Origin: Fusobacterium sp.
Lineage (GTDB): Bacteria; Fusobacteriota; Fusobacteriia; Fusobacteriales; Fusobacteriaceae
Direction of reading: 5' to 3'
NCBI RefSeq assembly: GCF_032477075.1
Contig: NZ_JAWDXO010000006.1
Span: 1 to 64,000 of the forward strand
DNA: 64,000 nt
A program made the translations under genes and the position numbers. This document shows, one piece after another, positions 44,113 through 53,550 of the stretch; the stretch's first letter is position 1, and every line of letters starts with the position of its first letter. The notes beneath the pieces were generated by a model. The model saw only the letters and a program-made list of their open reading frames with translations, was not told where the DNA came from and made no database searches.

Positions 44113-45682
44113 ATGAATTCAAAAAATAATGTTCATATTTATTTAATAAAATATCTTTAATTTCTTTATCATTTTTCCCTTTTATTTCTTCTATAAAACT
44201 ATTAACTTTTATTTTCCTGCTTCCAGTGGAAACTCCCAATGAAAACAGTTTCTCTACATCTTCATTTCCAAGATAAAAATTAAGCTTTACATTTTCATAA
44301 CCATTAAATTCAAGAAGTGATTTTATTCTATTTGAAAAAGTTATTATCAAATCATATTCTGCATCTTTCAGCAGATAAAGTTCATTTATATTTATTTTTA
44401 AAACTATATCCACATCAGTATATATTTTAAGTATCTCCACAAAAAAATCTATTTTTTCTATTGCTGAGTTGCTCACTATCACTATTTTCTTTCTATTTCT
44501 TCCAAGAACTTTATTCTTCATAACAGTTTTTCTAAATATAAGGGTCATTGCAGATATCTGCTGATGAGTGAAATATATCCAATACTTTTCTTCAATAGTA
44601 TCTATAGACTCTTTTACTATATCATACAGACTTGTATATACATTTTTTGTATTTTCAATATTATTATCATAAAAACTATACTTAAAACTATTTCTTATCA
44701 ATGATTTATGAATATAGCAATATATTTCACTAAACAGCTGATCATAATTATAAAACTGTGTTATCACTTTACTTTGCACTTTTTCTATAAATTCTTCAGT
44801 CAGATTTTTAAGTTCCTCACTGATAATATATTCTGAACTAGCAGTATAATCAAGTGAAGATACTAGATAACTCAAAAAATTATCTTCAAATTTATCTCCC
44901 AATATATTATACTCCTTAATTTTTATCATATTTTTTATAGTCTTATCCTCTATGTTATGTTCTCTATTTATTCTGTATAAACTCAAAGCAATATAAATAT
45001 AGATAAATTTCTTTGAAGAATAAGATATTCTTAATTTATTCCTCTCTAAAAAGTCATTTAATATAAATTTTGCTCTGCTTATTTCCTTAGCTCCCTTGAC
45101 TATAAAATAATTGAATATCATTCTTTCTAAAGGATTATTTGCTTTTCTATTTATAAGGCTGTCATCAAAATCAAGATCAAATACATCTGACAATATAGAA
45201 GCTATAAGAATACGATAATTTCTCTCATTTCCCACAACTTTTATTCCTTTCTTTGCCACTATTTCAGATTTCAGTTCATTAGATTCCAGCATATTATTTA
45301 ATTCTTTGCTGTCTTTTTTCTTAGTAGTAAGGCTGATTCCCAAATTATCATATAAACTTGTCATATTTAATATTTCATTAAAAAAAGAATAGACTATCAT
45401 AAGGTTAACTCTCTCCCATTGTGAGATTATATAGTCATTTAAAGAAAGCTTATTCACAAATTTTATGTAATCTTTATAATCTATTTCTGCTGTTACAGTA
45501 TTATTTATTATTTTTATTTTTTTTTCATCAGAAAGGTAACTATTGAGATTGATTATATTTCTTTTTAAACTTACTTCACTTTTCTTAAATACTTCTTCTG
45601 ATTTTTTTAAATCAAAAGATTTTTTCTCTTGTATCTTTTTTAAAAGCTTAAGTTCAGATTTATTTATACTCAACTCCCTCAC
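44111..45682 (-). CDS. PRD-type transcriptional regulator (BglG/Mga-like)
   Basis: 523-residue regulator. The N-terminal part (LKLLKKIQEKKSFDLKKSEE, then VFKKSEVSLKRNIINLN) looks like a winged helix of the HTH_11/Mga type. The middle has two weak PRD-like helical blocks (SNPLERMIFNYFIVKGAKEI onward and YWIYFTHQQISAMTLIFRKT with a conserved His). The C-terminal part (KIVIVSNSAIEKIDFFVEIL onward) resembles an EIIB-Gat-like module. Such regulators sense PTS phosphorylation. It lies downstream of the PTS and lyase genes and may control them. The assignment is by layout, with low sequence similarity. Confidence 0.6.
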   Translation of the reverse strand: MRELSINKSELKLLKKIQEKKSFDLKKSEEVFKKSEVSLKRNIINLNSYLSDEKKIKIINNTVTAEIDYKDYIKFVNKLSLNDYIISQWERVNLMIVYSFFNEILNMTSLYDNLGISLTTKKKDSKELNNMLESNELKSEIVAKKGIKVVGNERNYRILIASILSDVFDLDFDDSLINRKANNPLERMIFNYFIVKGAKEISRAKFILNDFLERNKLRISYSSKKFIYIYIALSLYRINREHNIEDKTIKNMIKIKEYNILGDKFEDNFLSYLVSSLDYTASSEYIISEELKNLTEEFIEKVQSKVITQFYNYDQLFSEIYCYIHKSLIRNSFKYSFYDNNIENTKNVYTSLYDIVKESIDTIEEKYWIYFTHQQISAMTLIFRKTVMKNKVLGRNRKKIVIVSNSAIEKIDFFVEILKIYTDVDIVLKININELYLLKDAEYDLIITFSNRIKSLLEFNGYENVKLNFYLGNEDVEKLFSLGVSTGSRKIKVNSFIEEIKGKNDKEIKDILLNKYEHYFLNS

Positions 45683-45752
45683 CTCTTGATAAGATTATAT
45701 TTAAATAGTATCATAGATGTCAATCTATGTATAGAGTTTAGAAAATGAAATT

Positions 45753-45796
45753 AGCTATATCTAAATATCACTAAAAAAGGATAATTAGATACAGCT
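45753..45796. repeat. imperfect inverted repeat between lyase and regulator genes
   Basis: AGCTATATCTAAATATC and GATAATTAGATACAGCT pair at 15 of 17 positions. It may be the terminator of the lyase transcript or an operator for the regulator at 45682. Confidence 0.5.
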
Positions 45797-45944
45797 GAAA
45801 TATTTACAATATTTATTATATTACTGCTTTTTTGATATTTTAAATTTTACTCAAAACTATAATAATTTTCTTCATATTTTAATTCTAAAAAAATATCTAT
45901 AATTTTGGGATTTACTAATAATTTTATCACATTTTAAAGCTTAT

Positions 45945-47330
45945 TTATACTTTATATTTTTTAATTTTTACTGCTTTTTTTCTTGCTTTCTCTGCCATTT
46001 CTATTGCTAATTGGGAAGATAGTCCTATATAATTTTCAGGTTTAAGAAGATTTTTTATATCATTTTCATCAAAAATTGATGAAAGTAATTCATCTTCTTT
46101 TAATAATTGTAAATAATCTTTATGCTCAGTTTCTGATTTTATAGCTAATTTATAAATTATTGAATGAGCTTTGTCTTTTCCTAACTTTTCTGCTATCTTC
46201 ATCATAATATATTCACTATTGTCTAATCCTTTATTATTAAGGGTATTCTGATACATTCTGTCTTTAAATACCTGTACCGTCCTAGTGAGTTCCTCTGTTC
46301 TTAATAATATCTCTGTTGTCAATTCCATAGTTTCTTCCAAAGCTGCATCAAAAAGCATATATGATGAACTATCAGCTTCAAAAGGTCTGCTCCCTGAATA
46401 TAATCCCATTGGCACTATTGAGTAAAGTTTTTGTGAGTTTGCTATTATTCCTTTGGCAAGCTTTGGATTTATTTTCTGTGGCATTGTACTGCTTCCAATT
46501 GTTCCAGCTTCATAAGCTTCTGATACTTCACCATATTCTTCTATTGAAGTACTGTATACTTCTTCTGCTATTTTGTGGCAGTTATTTGCTAAAAGAGCCA
46601 TTATCATTATATATTCTTCTTTATGACTTGTAATATTTCTAGAAGGTACTTCCATAGAATACATTTCAAGTATTTCTGCTACTCTGTTCTGAATTTTTCT
46701 TCCAATCTCTCCTGCTGTATTAAAAGCTCCAACTGCTCCGCCCATCATTATTTTAAAAATTCTTTTCTCTACTTCTTCCATTCTTTCTATACTTGTTAGT
46801 ATATCACTTATCCATACTGATACCTTATAGCCATATGTAATTGGTATGGCATGTTTTCCATGTGTTCTTCCAGCCATTACTGAATTCTTATTATCTTCAG
46901 CAAGTTTAGCCAGATTTTCTAATATTTTAGAACAAATTAAAAGATATTTTTCATGCAGCTGTTTTAAAATAATAAGCTGCCCACTCTGTTGTATATTTTG
47001 GGTAGTTACTCCATAGTGAATATATTTTGAGCTTTCATTTTCTCCTGATATTTTATCACAAGCTTTTATAAAAACTTTTATAAACGGAACAAAACCATGC
47101 CCTATTTTTTTATATATTTCATCCATTAATTTAAAATCCATATATTCTATTTTAGCTGCTTTTCCTATATTTTCAGCTGCTTTTTTAGGTATTATTCCAA
47201 ATTCACTTTGAGCTTTTGCCAAAGCAGCTTCTATATCTAACCATACTTGATACTTCGCTTCCTTAGACATTAGTTCTTTTATACCAAAATAATTCATTGT
47301 TTTACTTTTTGAATCATAAAGTGCTCTCAT
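45945..47330 (-). CDS. fumarase/aspartase-superfamily lyase, PurB-like
   Basis: 461-residue tetrameric lyase of the adenylosuccinate lyase / argininosuccinate lyase / cycloisomerase group. Signature: IGSSTMPQKINPKLAKGIIA (catalytic flexible loop with the active Ser). Further conserved: IHYGVTTQNIQQSGQ, and AGRTHGKHAIPITYGYK with the catalytic His. It eliminates fumarate from an N- or O-succinyl compound, or is a cis,cis-muconate lactonising relative. It lies 27 nt downstream of a PTS permease gene and not with purine genes, so the substrate is unlikely to be adenylosuccinate; probably a compound brought in by that PTS. Confidence 0.78.
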   Translation of the reverse strand: MRALYDSKSKTMNYFGIKELMSKEAKYQVWLDIEAALAKAQSEFGIIPKKAAENIGKAAKIEYMDFKLMDEIYKKIGHGFVPFIKVFIKACDKISGENESSKYIHYGVTTQNIQQSGQLIILKQLHEKYLLICSKILENLAKLAEDNKNSVMAGRTHGKHAIPITYGYKVSVWISDILTSIERMEEVEKRIFKIMMGGAVGAFNTAGEIGRKIQNRVAEILEMYSMEVPSRNITSHKEEYIMIMALLANNCHKIAEEVYSTSIEEYGEVSEAYEAGTIGSSTMPQKINPKLAKGIIANSQKLYSIVPMGLYSGSRPFEADSSSYMLFDAALEETMELTTEILLRTEELTRTVQVFKDRMYQNTLNNKGLDNSEYIMMKIAEKLGKDKAHSIIYKLAIKSETEHKDYLQLLKEDELLSSIFDENDIKNLLKPENYIGLSSQLAIEMAEKARKKAVKIKKYKV

Positions 47331-47357
47331 ATTTTCCTCCTAAAATCATATCTTTAC

Positions 47358-48923
47358 CTATTTTTTAAGATATTCATCAACAGCATTTTTTACAAACTCT
47401 ACATATGGACCAAATACAACATGGATATGATTTTCCTGTGGAAAGAATATTCCTGATGCTCCTGCTTCTTTTAATTTTATTTGATTAATTAATTCTTTAT
47501 TCTTTATATCTACTCTCAATCTAGTAATACAGTTTTCTGCGCTTATTATATTATTTTTTCCTCCAAGCCCTTCTACTACTATTTCAGCTACTTTTCCATA
47601 TTGTTTCTCTTTTAAATATTGATTATTCCTATTATCTTCCATTTCACCTTGTTCTCTGCCTGGAGTTTCAAGATTAAATTTTATAATTGCAAATCTAAAT
47701 ACTGCATAAAATACTACAAAGTTTATGAGTCCTAAAATAACAAGTTGTATCCAGTGTGTATTTTCATAGAGAAGTCCAAATATTCCAAAGTCAAATATAG
47801 TTCCTCTAATATATCCAATTGATACATTTAAAAAATTCAATGGAAGTGCCATTACTCCACAAAGTATTGCATAAACAACAAAAAGTTGTGGTGCTATAAA
47901 TAAAAATGAAAATTCTAATGGTTCTGTCACATTTCCTAAAAAAGCTGTAAGTACTACTGTAAGAATAACTCCTCCTGCTATTTTTTTATTTTGAGCATAA
48001 GATGTATGATACATTGCAAGTCCTATTGCTGGTACTCGAAATAAAGTTGTAAGCATTTGTCCAGCTCCTAAATAACTTGTTAGTTTAGGCATAAGTTCAT
48101 TCCAATAAGGGCTTTGAGGTCCTAATACAAATAATACTTGATTTACAGCATTTAATATTCCAATATATGCCTGTCCTTCTATCATGTAAGTTCCTCCTGC
48201 TTCTGTAAATCTTACTATAGAGGCAAGTACATGATGAAGTCCAAATGGAATAAGTGATCTATGCATAAACCAATAGATTGCCAAACCAAATTTATCATTC
48301 ATAAATATAAAAGAAGATTTTAAAAGAATCTTTGTAATTACTCCCCATACAACTGGCACTACAATTCCTACTGGTATCATAACCATAAATGTTATAATAG
48401 GCACTGATTTTTTCCCACTGAAAAAAGCAAAAGCCAATGGAAGTTCAAGCTTATAGAATCTGTCTGTTATCTTTGCAGCTACAAGCCCGCTTATAATACC
48501 CCCAGCAGCATCTATTTTTAATGTATGTATTCCCAAAACTATCCCCTGCCCTACCTGTGACATTCCTTTAGTTACAAGCAGTCCTGTTGCCTTTAAATAT
48601 ACATTCATTACAATATTTAAAGTAAGATATGCTAAAACAGCTGCAAATACAGTTATACCCTTTTCTTTTTTAGACATACCATATGCAACTCCCATTGCAA
48701 ATAATAAAGGAATATTATCAAAAACAACACTTGTTATACTTTTTAAACTATTGATAAGCATATTTAAAAATTCATTTCCCAAAAATGGAAATCTTGAAAT
48801 CATATAACTTTGAGTCAATGCCCCTGTTATCCCCATTACCATCCCTATTGGAGCCATTACTGCTATTGGAAGAAGCAGTGATCTACCAAAGACTTGCACA
48901 TTATCTTTAAAACTATTTTTCAT
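47358..48923 (-). CDS. PTS transporter subunit IIBC, glucose/maltose family
   Basis: 521-residue PTS permease of the Glc family without IIA. EIIC signatures: FFSGKKSVPI, GLHHVLASIVRFTEAG and GNVTEPLEFSFLF; the EIIB domain has its phospho-cysteine at residue 465 in SAENCITRLRV. The linker GREQGEMEDNRNNQYLKEKQ resembles MalX-like permeases. It is more diverged than the gene at 174-1625, and its substrate cannot be told. First gene of a two-gene leftward operon with the lyase; GGGGGA ribosome binding site. Confidence 0.82.
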   Translation of the reverse strand: MKNSFKDNVQVFGRSLLLPIAVMAPIGMVMGITGALTQSYMISRFPFLGNEFLNMLINSLKSITSVVFDNIPLLFAMGVAYGMSKKEKGITVFAAVLAYLTLNIVMNVYLKATGLLVTKGMSQVGQGIVLGIHTLKIDAAGGIISGLVAAKITDRFYKLELPLAFAFFSGKKSVPIITFMVMIPVGIVVPVVWGVITKILLKSSFIFMNDKFGLAIYWFMHRSLIPFGLHHVLASIVRFTEAGGTYMIEGQAYIGILNAVNQVLFVLGPQSPYWNELMPKLTSYLGAGQMLTTLFRVPAIGLAMYHTSYAQNKKIAGGVILTVVLTAFLGNVTEPLEFSFLFIAPQLFVVYAILCGVMALPLNFLNVSIGYIRGTIFDFGIFGLLYENTHWIQLVILGLINFVVFYAVFRFAIIKFNLETPGREQGEMEDNRNNQYLKEKQYGKVAEIVVEGLGGKNNIISAENCITRLRVDIKNKELINQIKLKEAGASGIFFPQENHIHVVFGPYVEFVKNAVDEYLKK

Positions 48924-49120
48924 AAAGTCCCCCTTTATATTTATATATCTTTCTTATAATTTCAGTTTAGTTTATTTTGATAATTTCTTCAAGGTCACTT
49001 TCAACAGGATTTTTTTTACACAAAGTTGCCTTTTAAATTTTTTATATTTCTCATACAGAAATTTTAGAAAACTTATAAATTAAAGTGATTATTATAAATT
49101 TAAAATAACTCAATTACAAA

Positions 49121-49152
49121 AAAACTGACTTAAAATTTTTTATGTCAGTTTC
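49121..49152 (-). terminator. second terminator-like hairpin
   Basis: AAACTGAC/GTCAGTTT arms with an AT loop; on the minus strand it is followed by a T-run. It lies past the hairpin at 49247 on the same transcript, perhaps as a backup. Confidence 0.6.
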
Positions 49153-49246
49153 TTCTTTTGTTATAAAAATAGAGATAATATACTTATATTAAAAGCAGTT
49201 TAAATAATTAAAAAATAAATACCAAGTAAAAAATTAGAAAAAGAAA

Positions 49247-49295
49247 AGAAGCTATAGAAATCAGTAAGATAAATTACTAATCTGTAACAGCTCCT
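49247..49295 (-). terminator. terminator hairpin of the LsrF-like operon (repeat family copy 2)
   Basis: AGCTGT...ATAGCT outer and ATTAGTAA/TTACTGAT inner arms, closely similar to the hairpin at 99-146; T-rich on the minus strand, directly after the VOC gene. Confidence 0.72.
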
Positions 49296-49315
49296 TCTTT
49301 TATAAAATTACTTTT

Positions 49316-49633
49316 TTATTTATTTTTTTCCTCTATCAACTCAAAGATTACTCCCTCTTTAATAGCAAAAGCTATATTTATATCCCCAGCATCAAAAGTA
49401 TCAAAAATTACTCTATCCATTTTTTTCTTTTCTTCCTCAATAGATGCTACTTTTATAGCTATATGAGGCTGATGCTGCATTTCTATTGGAAGTGGAGTTC
49501 CACTTTCATATCTTAAATATTCAAATTTATATTCATGGTTATCAGCAACTGTTACAAACACTTTCAAAGGTGCTAAGTATATTTCATTCTCTTTTATCTC
49601 TGTTGTAGGAACTCCTATATGTACAAATTCCAT
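49316..49633 (-). CDS. VOC (glyoxalase-fold) family protein
   Basis: 105-residue protein: MEFVHIGVPTTEIKENEIYL, YRYE-like LRYESGTPLPIEMQHQPH and HIAIKVASIEEEKKKMDRVI with a C-terminal GVIFELIEEK. The HIGVP start, the PHIAIKV strand and the terminal FELIE fit a VOC-fold half-barrel with His and Glu ligands. It is the last gene of the dhaL-dhaK-lsrF-like operon, 21 nt after the LsrF-like gene. It could be an isomerase or epimerase of the operon's substrate. Start at 49633, where AGGAGG is 7 nt upstream; the TTG at 49648 is too far. Confidence 0.65.
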   Translation of the reverse strand: MEFVHIGVPTTEIKENEIYLAPLKVFVTVADNHEYKFEYLRYESGTPLPIEMQHQPHIAIKVASIEEEKKKMDRVIFDTFDAGDINIAFAIKEGVIFELIEEKNK

Positions 49634-49654
49634 ATTTTTCCTCCTCAAAATTTT

Positions 49655-50533
49655 TTATTTTTTAATACTCAAATAATAATCATATGCTCCTTTACCAGTA
49701 TAATTTTCATGAACTACTTTTGCTACTGCTTTAGCCATAGCTTTGGGATCTTCAGCTTGGAATATATTTCTTCCCATATCTACTCCTGCTGCTCCTTGTC
49801 TAATTGCATTGTATGTCATTTCCAATGCTTCATCTTCAGGAAGTTTTTTTCCTCCAGCTACTACAATAGGCACAGGACAGGCTGCTACTACTTTATCAAA
49901 ATCTTCACAATAATATGTTTTGATTATATGAGCTCCCAACTCTGCAAGAATTCTTGTTGCAAGAAGAAAATATTTAGTTGTTCTTTCCATTTGTTTTCCA
50001 ACTGCCACTACTCCCATTACTGGTATACCATACTTATTTCCCATGTCTATAACCTTTGTAAGATTAGCTATAGATTCCTTCTGTCCCGGCGCCCCTATAA
50101 AGGTTTGTACAGCCATACATGTTGCATTCATACGAATAGCATCTTCTATATCTACTCCTATTACTTCATGACTCATATCCTCATCAAGAACAGAGCCTCC
50201 TGCTGTAACTCTTAGAGCCAATCCCTTATCAAAATAAGGAGGAATACAAGTTCTCATAGCTCCTCTAGTTGCCATAAAAACATCTACCTCTTCTGCCAAA
50301 GGTGGAATAGCTAAATCTAATCTTTCCAATCCAGCAGTTGATCCCATTATATATCCATGATCAAAAGCTAGCATAACTGTTCTGCCACTTTTAGAATTAA
50401 ATATTTTAGCCAGACGTGACTTCATACCCCAATCCATATTTTCCATACCCTTTACATAAAATGATTTATTGTTTTCAAATGGGGTATTTGTCATATAATC
50501 TTTTGCTACTTTATTTCCAAATTGTTCTGCCAT
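49655..50533 (-). CDS. LsrF-like 3-hydroxy-5-phosphonooxypentane-2,4-dione thiolase / DeoC-LacD aldolase
   Basis: 292-residue class I aldolase-fold enzyme. Very similar throughout to E. coli LsrF as I recall it: LKG..MDWGMKSRLAKIFN, TVMLAFDHGYIMGSTAGLER, HIIKTYYCE (Schiff-base Lys), VPIVVAGGKKLPEDEALEMT and the ending GAAGVDMGRNIFQAEDP. LsrF transfers an acetyl group from the phosphorylated AI-2 derivative to CoA, giving acetyl-CoA and DHAP. Here no lsrABCDK or lsrG is present; a DhaKL kinase pair is upstream and a VOC gene downstream. A related aldolase substrate is possible. Confidence 0.82.
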   Translation of the reverse strand: MAEQFGNKVAKDYMTNTPFENNKSFYVKGMENMDWGMKSRLAKIFNSKSGRTVMLAFDHGYIMGSTAGLERLDLAIPPLAEEVDVFMATRGAMRTCIPPYFDKGLALRVTAGGSVLDEDMSHEVIGVDIEDAIRMNATCMAVQTFIGAPGQKESIANLTKVIDMGNKYGIPVMGVVAVGKQMERTTKYFLLATRILAELGAHIIKTYYCEDFDKVVAACPVPIVVAGGKKLPEDEALEMTYNAIRQGAAGVDMGRNIFQAEDPKAMAKAVAKVVHENYTGKGAYDYYLSIKK

Positions 50534-50547
50534 TTATTTTACCTCAC

Positions 50548-51549
50548 TTATTTTTTAAAATATGGTGTTTTACAAGGTTGATTCCAATAATGGATAAGTT
50601 CATCATCCATTCTTGCTATCATCATTTGGAAGCCTGCCTGTTCTTGAACTGTTAACAATTCACCAACTGCATTAGCTGCAACCTCTATCCCCTTTTCTTT
50701 CAAATAATTTTAACATTTTCTAAATACTATTAATTGCTCCATAAGAGTAGTTGCTCCAGTTCCATTAATTACTAATAATAATTTTTCACCAGCTTTAATA
50801 TCCAAATCTTTTAATAGAGCATCAAGCATGATTTGAGATGTTTCATCAGCAGTTTTAAGAGGCATTCTTCCTCCTCCACCTTCTCCATGCTGTCCCATTC
50901 CTATTTCCATATCATCTTCATCAAGTTCAGCTATAATTCCTCCTGTACTTGGGTGAGTAGCCCCTTTTGCTGCTACTGCTATTGTTGCCATATTATCCGC
51001 AAATTTTTGAGCTATTGCTGCCACTTCCTCTAAAGATTTTCCCTCTGCTGCTGCAGCTCCTGCAATTTTATATAGTGGTACGCACCCAACTAATCCTCTT
51101 CTGTCATCAGCATTTTCTCTAGGTGCGTTAGCTACATCATCTTGAGTAACTACTTTAATTACTTTTAATCCTTCTTTCTTTACCATTTTCATAGTGAGAT
51201 TAGCTGTAAGCATATCTCCAGCATGATTCAATACTACAAAAAGTACTCCTTTACCTTTGTCAGCCATTTTGATAGCTTCAAAACATGGTTGTGGTCCAGG
51301 TGCAGCAAAAATATCTCCAGGTACAGAAATATCTACCATTCCTTCTCCAACAAACCCACTGATAGCAGGTTCATGTCCAGTTCCACCAAGAGTTACTATA
51401 GTCACTCTATCTGCATCTTTTAATTTTTTATTTACCACTAATCTTGTTCCCTCAGTCAATTCAATAATATCTTGATTAGAAAGTGCCAATCCCTCTAAAA
51501 GTTCCTGTGTTAAATTACTTGGATCATTGATGAATTTTTTCATTTTCAT
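50548..51549 (-). pseudogene. dhaK: dihydroxyacetone-kinase subunit DhaK, interrupted by a stop codon
   Basis: 333-codon DhaK gene: sugar-binding half with GGTGHEPAISGFVGEGMVDI, DRRGLVGCVPLYKIAGAAAA and the covalent-ligand His at codon 221 (IGMGQHGEGGGGR). Codon 280 is TAA (50710-50712), so translation gives 279 residues (ending EQLIVFRKC). The frame continues intact after it: NYLKEKGIEVAANAVGELLT, then a normal ending at 50548 (CKTPYFKK). A single nonsense change, perhaps from Tyr. The lost part is 54 residues. LsrF-like gene follows 14 nt later. Normally DhaK binds a ketone (DHA or a relative) for phosphorylation by DhaL. Confidence 0.85.
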
Positions 51550-51576
51550 AATAAAAGTCCCTCCTGTTAATTTATT

Positions 51577-52203
51577 TTATTCAAAACTTTTTGCAAATCC
51601 CTGAAATAAAAGATTCATTGAAACTGCTCCTGCGTCTTTAAACCCAAGAGTTTTTTCCTTATAACTTTTAGCTCTTCCATATTTTGAGATGTAATTTTTA
51701 GTATCTTCACATCCCTGTTCTGCTGCTGCTGCTGCTTCTTTAAACATTCCTTTGATATCTGAATCAGAAACTGCAATAGCTTCCACTGCTGGTATAAATG
51801 TATCCATCATAGTCTTATCTCCAACTTTTGCTCCAGATACATCATTCATCTCTTCTAGTGAAGCTGCAAACATATCTTTTATAATCTGTTCATCCAGTTC
51901 CTCTTCCCCTTCTGGAATACCAACAGCTAAACCAGATATCCAGCTTCCCCAAAGAGGACCTGCTGATCCACCATTTACTCCCATGGCACTCATTCCAAGA
52001 CCATCTATAAATTCTTTTATACTTGTTCCTGAATCCCAGTTTTCTATATCTTTTTCTATAGCATTTGCTATCTTTACAATAGTTATTCCATGATCTCCAT
52101 CACCAAACTTAGAATCAATTTCAGATAATTCATCAGCATTGGCTTTTAAAAACTCACATGATGTCAGAAACATTTTTTTAATATCTTTTCTATTAATCTT
52201 CAA
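51577..52203 (-). CDS. dhaL: dihydroxyacetone-kinase subunit DhaL
   Basis: 208-residue nucleotide-binding subunit. Signature: DSKFGDGDHGITIVKIANAI (ADP/Mg-binding Asp residues), NGGSAGPLWGSWISGLAVGI, and the tail GRAKSYKEKTLGFKDAGAVS. DhaL transfers phosphate to the ketone bound by DhaK; here from ATP, or from a DhaM-PTS protein that is not in this window. The start is TTG 52203, with GGAGGTG 8 nt upstream. It is the first gene of the four-gene leftward operon. Confidence 0.9.
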   Translation of the reverse strand: MKINRKDIKKMFLTSCEFLKANADELSEIDSKFGDGDHGITIVKIANAIEKDIENWDSGTSIKEFIDGLGMSAMGVNGGSAGPLWGSWISGLAVGIPEGEEELDEQIIKDMFAASLEEMNDVSGAKVGDKTMMDTFIPAVEAIAVSDSDIKGMFKEAAAAAEQGCEDTKNYISKYGRAKSYKEKTLGFKDAGAVSMNLLFQGFAKSFE

Positions 52204-52692
52204 TTTTGACACCTCCATACTTCTTTATTCAAATATTATCATATGTAATTACAAATGTCAATGAATATAAAAAGATTAATTTGATTTTTTTATGAACGAT
52301 ATAGTTATTTATTGAAATATAATATTTTCATTATATATTTTATTTTGCTTCCTTAATATAACATGTAAAATTTTCTGCAAAAAATTTTCTCTCATTTTTC
52401 TCACAAAGTAGGTATAAATTTAAAAAATTAATTTCTAAAAAAATATGGTATAGAGAAACTTAGCCTTTATATTTATAAAATCGTATTTATCTATTAACTA
52501 ATTTTTTATTTTATTTTTTCAAGACTTTATCAAAAAATTCTGATACAATACAACTAATTACCATTTAAAGATATTAAATGAAATTTTTAAAATTTTATAT
52601 TATTTTCATAATAAAAGCAATTATTTTTCATAAATAATATTTATTTCAGTAAATTTTTAAACAAAGAATTTTTTATGAAAGAAAGGATGAAT
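52204..52692. other. divergent intergenic region, dhaL / GGDEF gene
   Basis: AT-rich, no further gene or strong hairpin. It must hold the promoters of both flanking genes; no clear consensus seen. Confidence 0.4.
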
Positions 52693-53550
52693 ATGTTAGA
52701 AAAACTTTTTATTACTACATTTCCAGGATTTATAAGTCTTCGAGATGCAAACCATAAAATTATTTATATAAACAAGAATTTTCGTGATTGGATTGGAAAA
52801 TATACAGATGTTGAACCAATTGGAAAAACTAATATTGAACTTGCTGCTCTAGTCTCTGATAATGTTGCTTCTGCATTTTTACAATGCCATGATAGTTCTA
52901 TAGATCTACAAAACAGTGATCCATCTACTGCAATGATAAAAAAAGTGATTAAATTTGAAGACAAAGAAAAAAATTTTGAAAATACTCAATTTCTGGATAC
53001 TATTAAACATAGAGTAATTATTAAAAATGAACCTCATATTTTTACTATATCTTATGATATAACCAGCCTTTATAAAGAAAATCAAAGCAATCTTTATTCT
53101 GCTCTGACAGATTATATGACTGGTGCATTTAACAGAAGATATCTTACTGAGAATAAAGATTTATTCTTTGGACATTATATTGCTATTATAGATTTAGATA
53201 ATTTTAAAATGGTAAATGATTATGAAGGACATCTTGTTGGAGATATAATTCTCAAAAGATTTGTTCAATTTATTAAGAAAAATATACATGGTGTTACAAC
53301 TGTCATAAGAATAGGTGGAGATGAATTTCTTGCTGTATTTTCAAATGCTTTCGAAGAAGAGAAAATTCTTGAAATATTAGAAAATTCAAGAAACTTATTT
53401 GAGAAAACATACTCTGAATATGAATATCTTTCATTCAGCTATGGTGTAGAATTGCTTGGTCATAGTATAGAAAGAACCCTTGTTGCACTTGATAAAAAGA
53501 TGTATAAAGATAAGTTGGAAAGAAAATCCAGAAAATTAAATAATGAATAA
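52693..53550 (+). CDS. diguanylate cyclase with N-terminal PAS-like domain
   Basis: 285-residue cyclic-di-GMP synthase. N-terminal part (FISLRDANHKIIYINKNFRD, then WIGKYTDVEPIGKTN) is PAS-like. The GGDEF domain follows after LTDYMTGAFNRRYL: substrate site LDNFKMVNDYEGHLVGD and the active-site RIGGDEFLAVF, both intact. No membrane segment, so a cytoplasmic sensor. Start: ATG 52693, with AAAGGA about 5 nt upstream; the ATG at 52675 lacks a site. Single gene. Confidence 0.88.
   Translation: MLEKLFITTFPGFISLRDANHKIIYINKNFRDWIGKYTDVEPIGKTNIELAALVSDNVASAFLQCHDSSIDLQNSDPSTAMIKKVIKFEDKEKNFENTQFLDTIKHRVIIKNEPHIFTISYDITSLYKENQSNLYSALTDYMTGAFNRRYLTENKDLFFGHYIAIIDLDNFKMVNDYEGHLVGDIILKRFVQFIKKNIHGVTTVIRIGGDEFLAVFSNAFEEEKILEILENSRNLFEKTYSEYEYLSFSYGVELLGHSIERTLVALDKKMYKDKLERKSRKLNNE

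Larger units (their letters stand above)
48924..49315. other. intergenic region with two hairpins
   Basis: Carries the promoter region of the PTS/lyase pair at the left (no good consensus seen), then the hairpins at 49121 and 49247. No further gene is seen. Confidence 0.4.
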
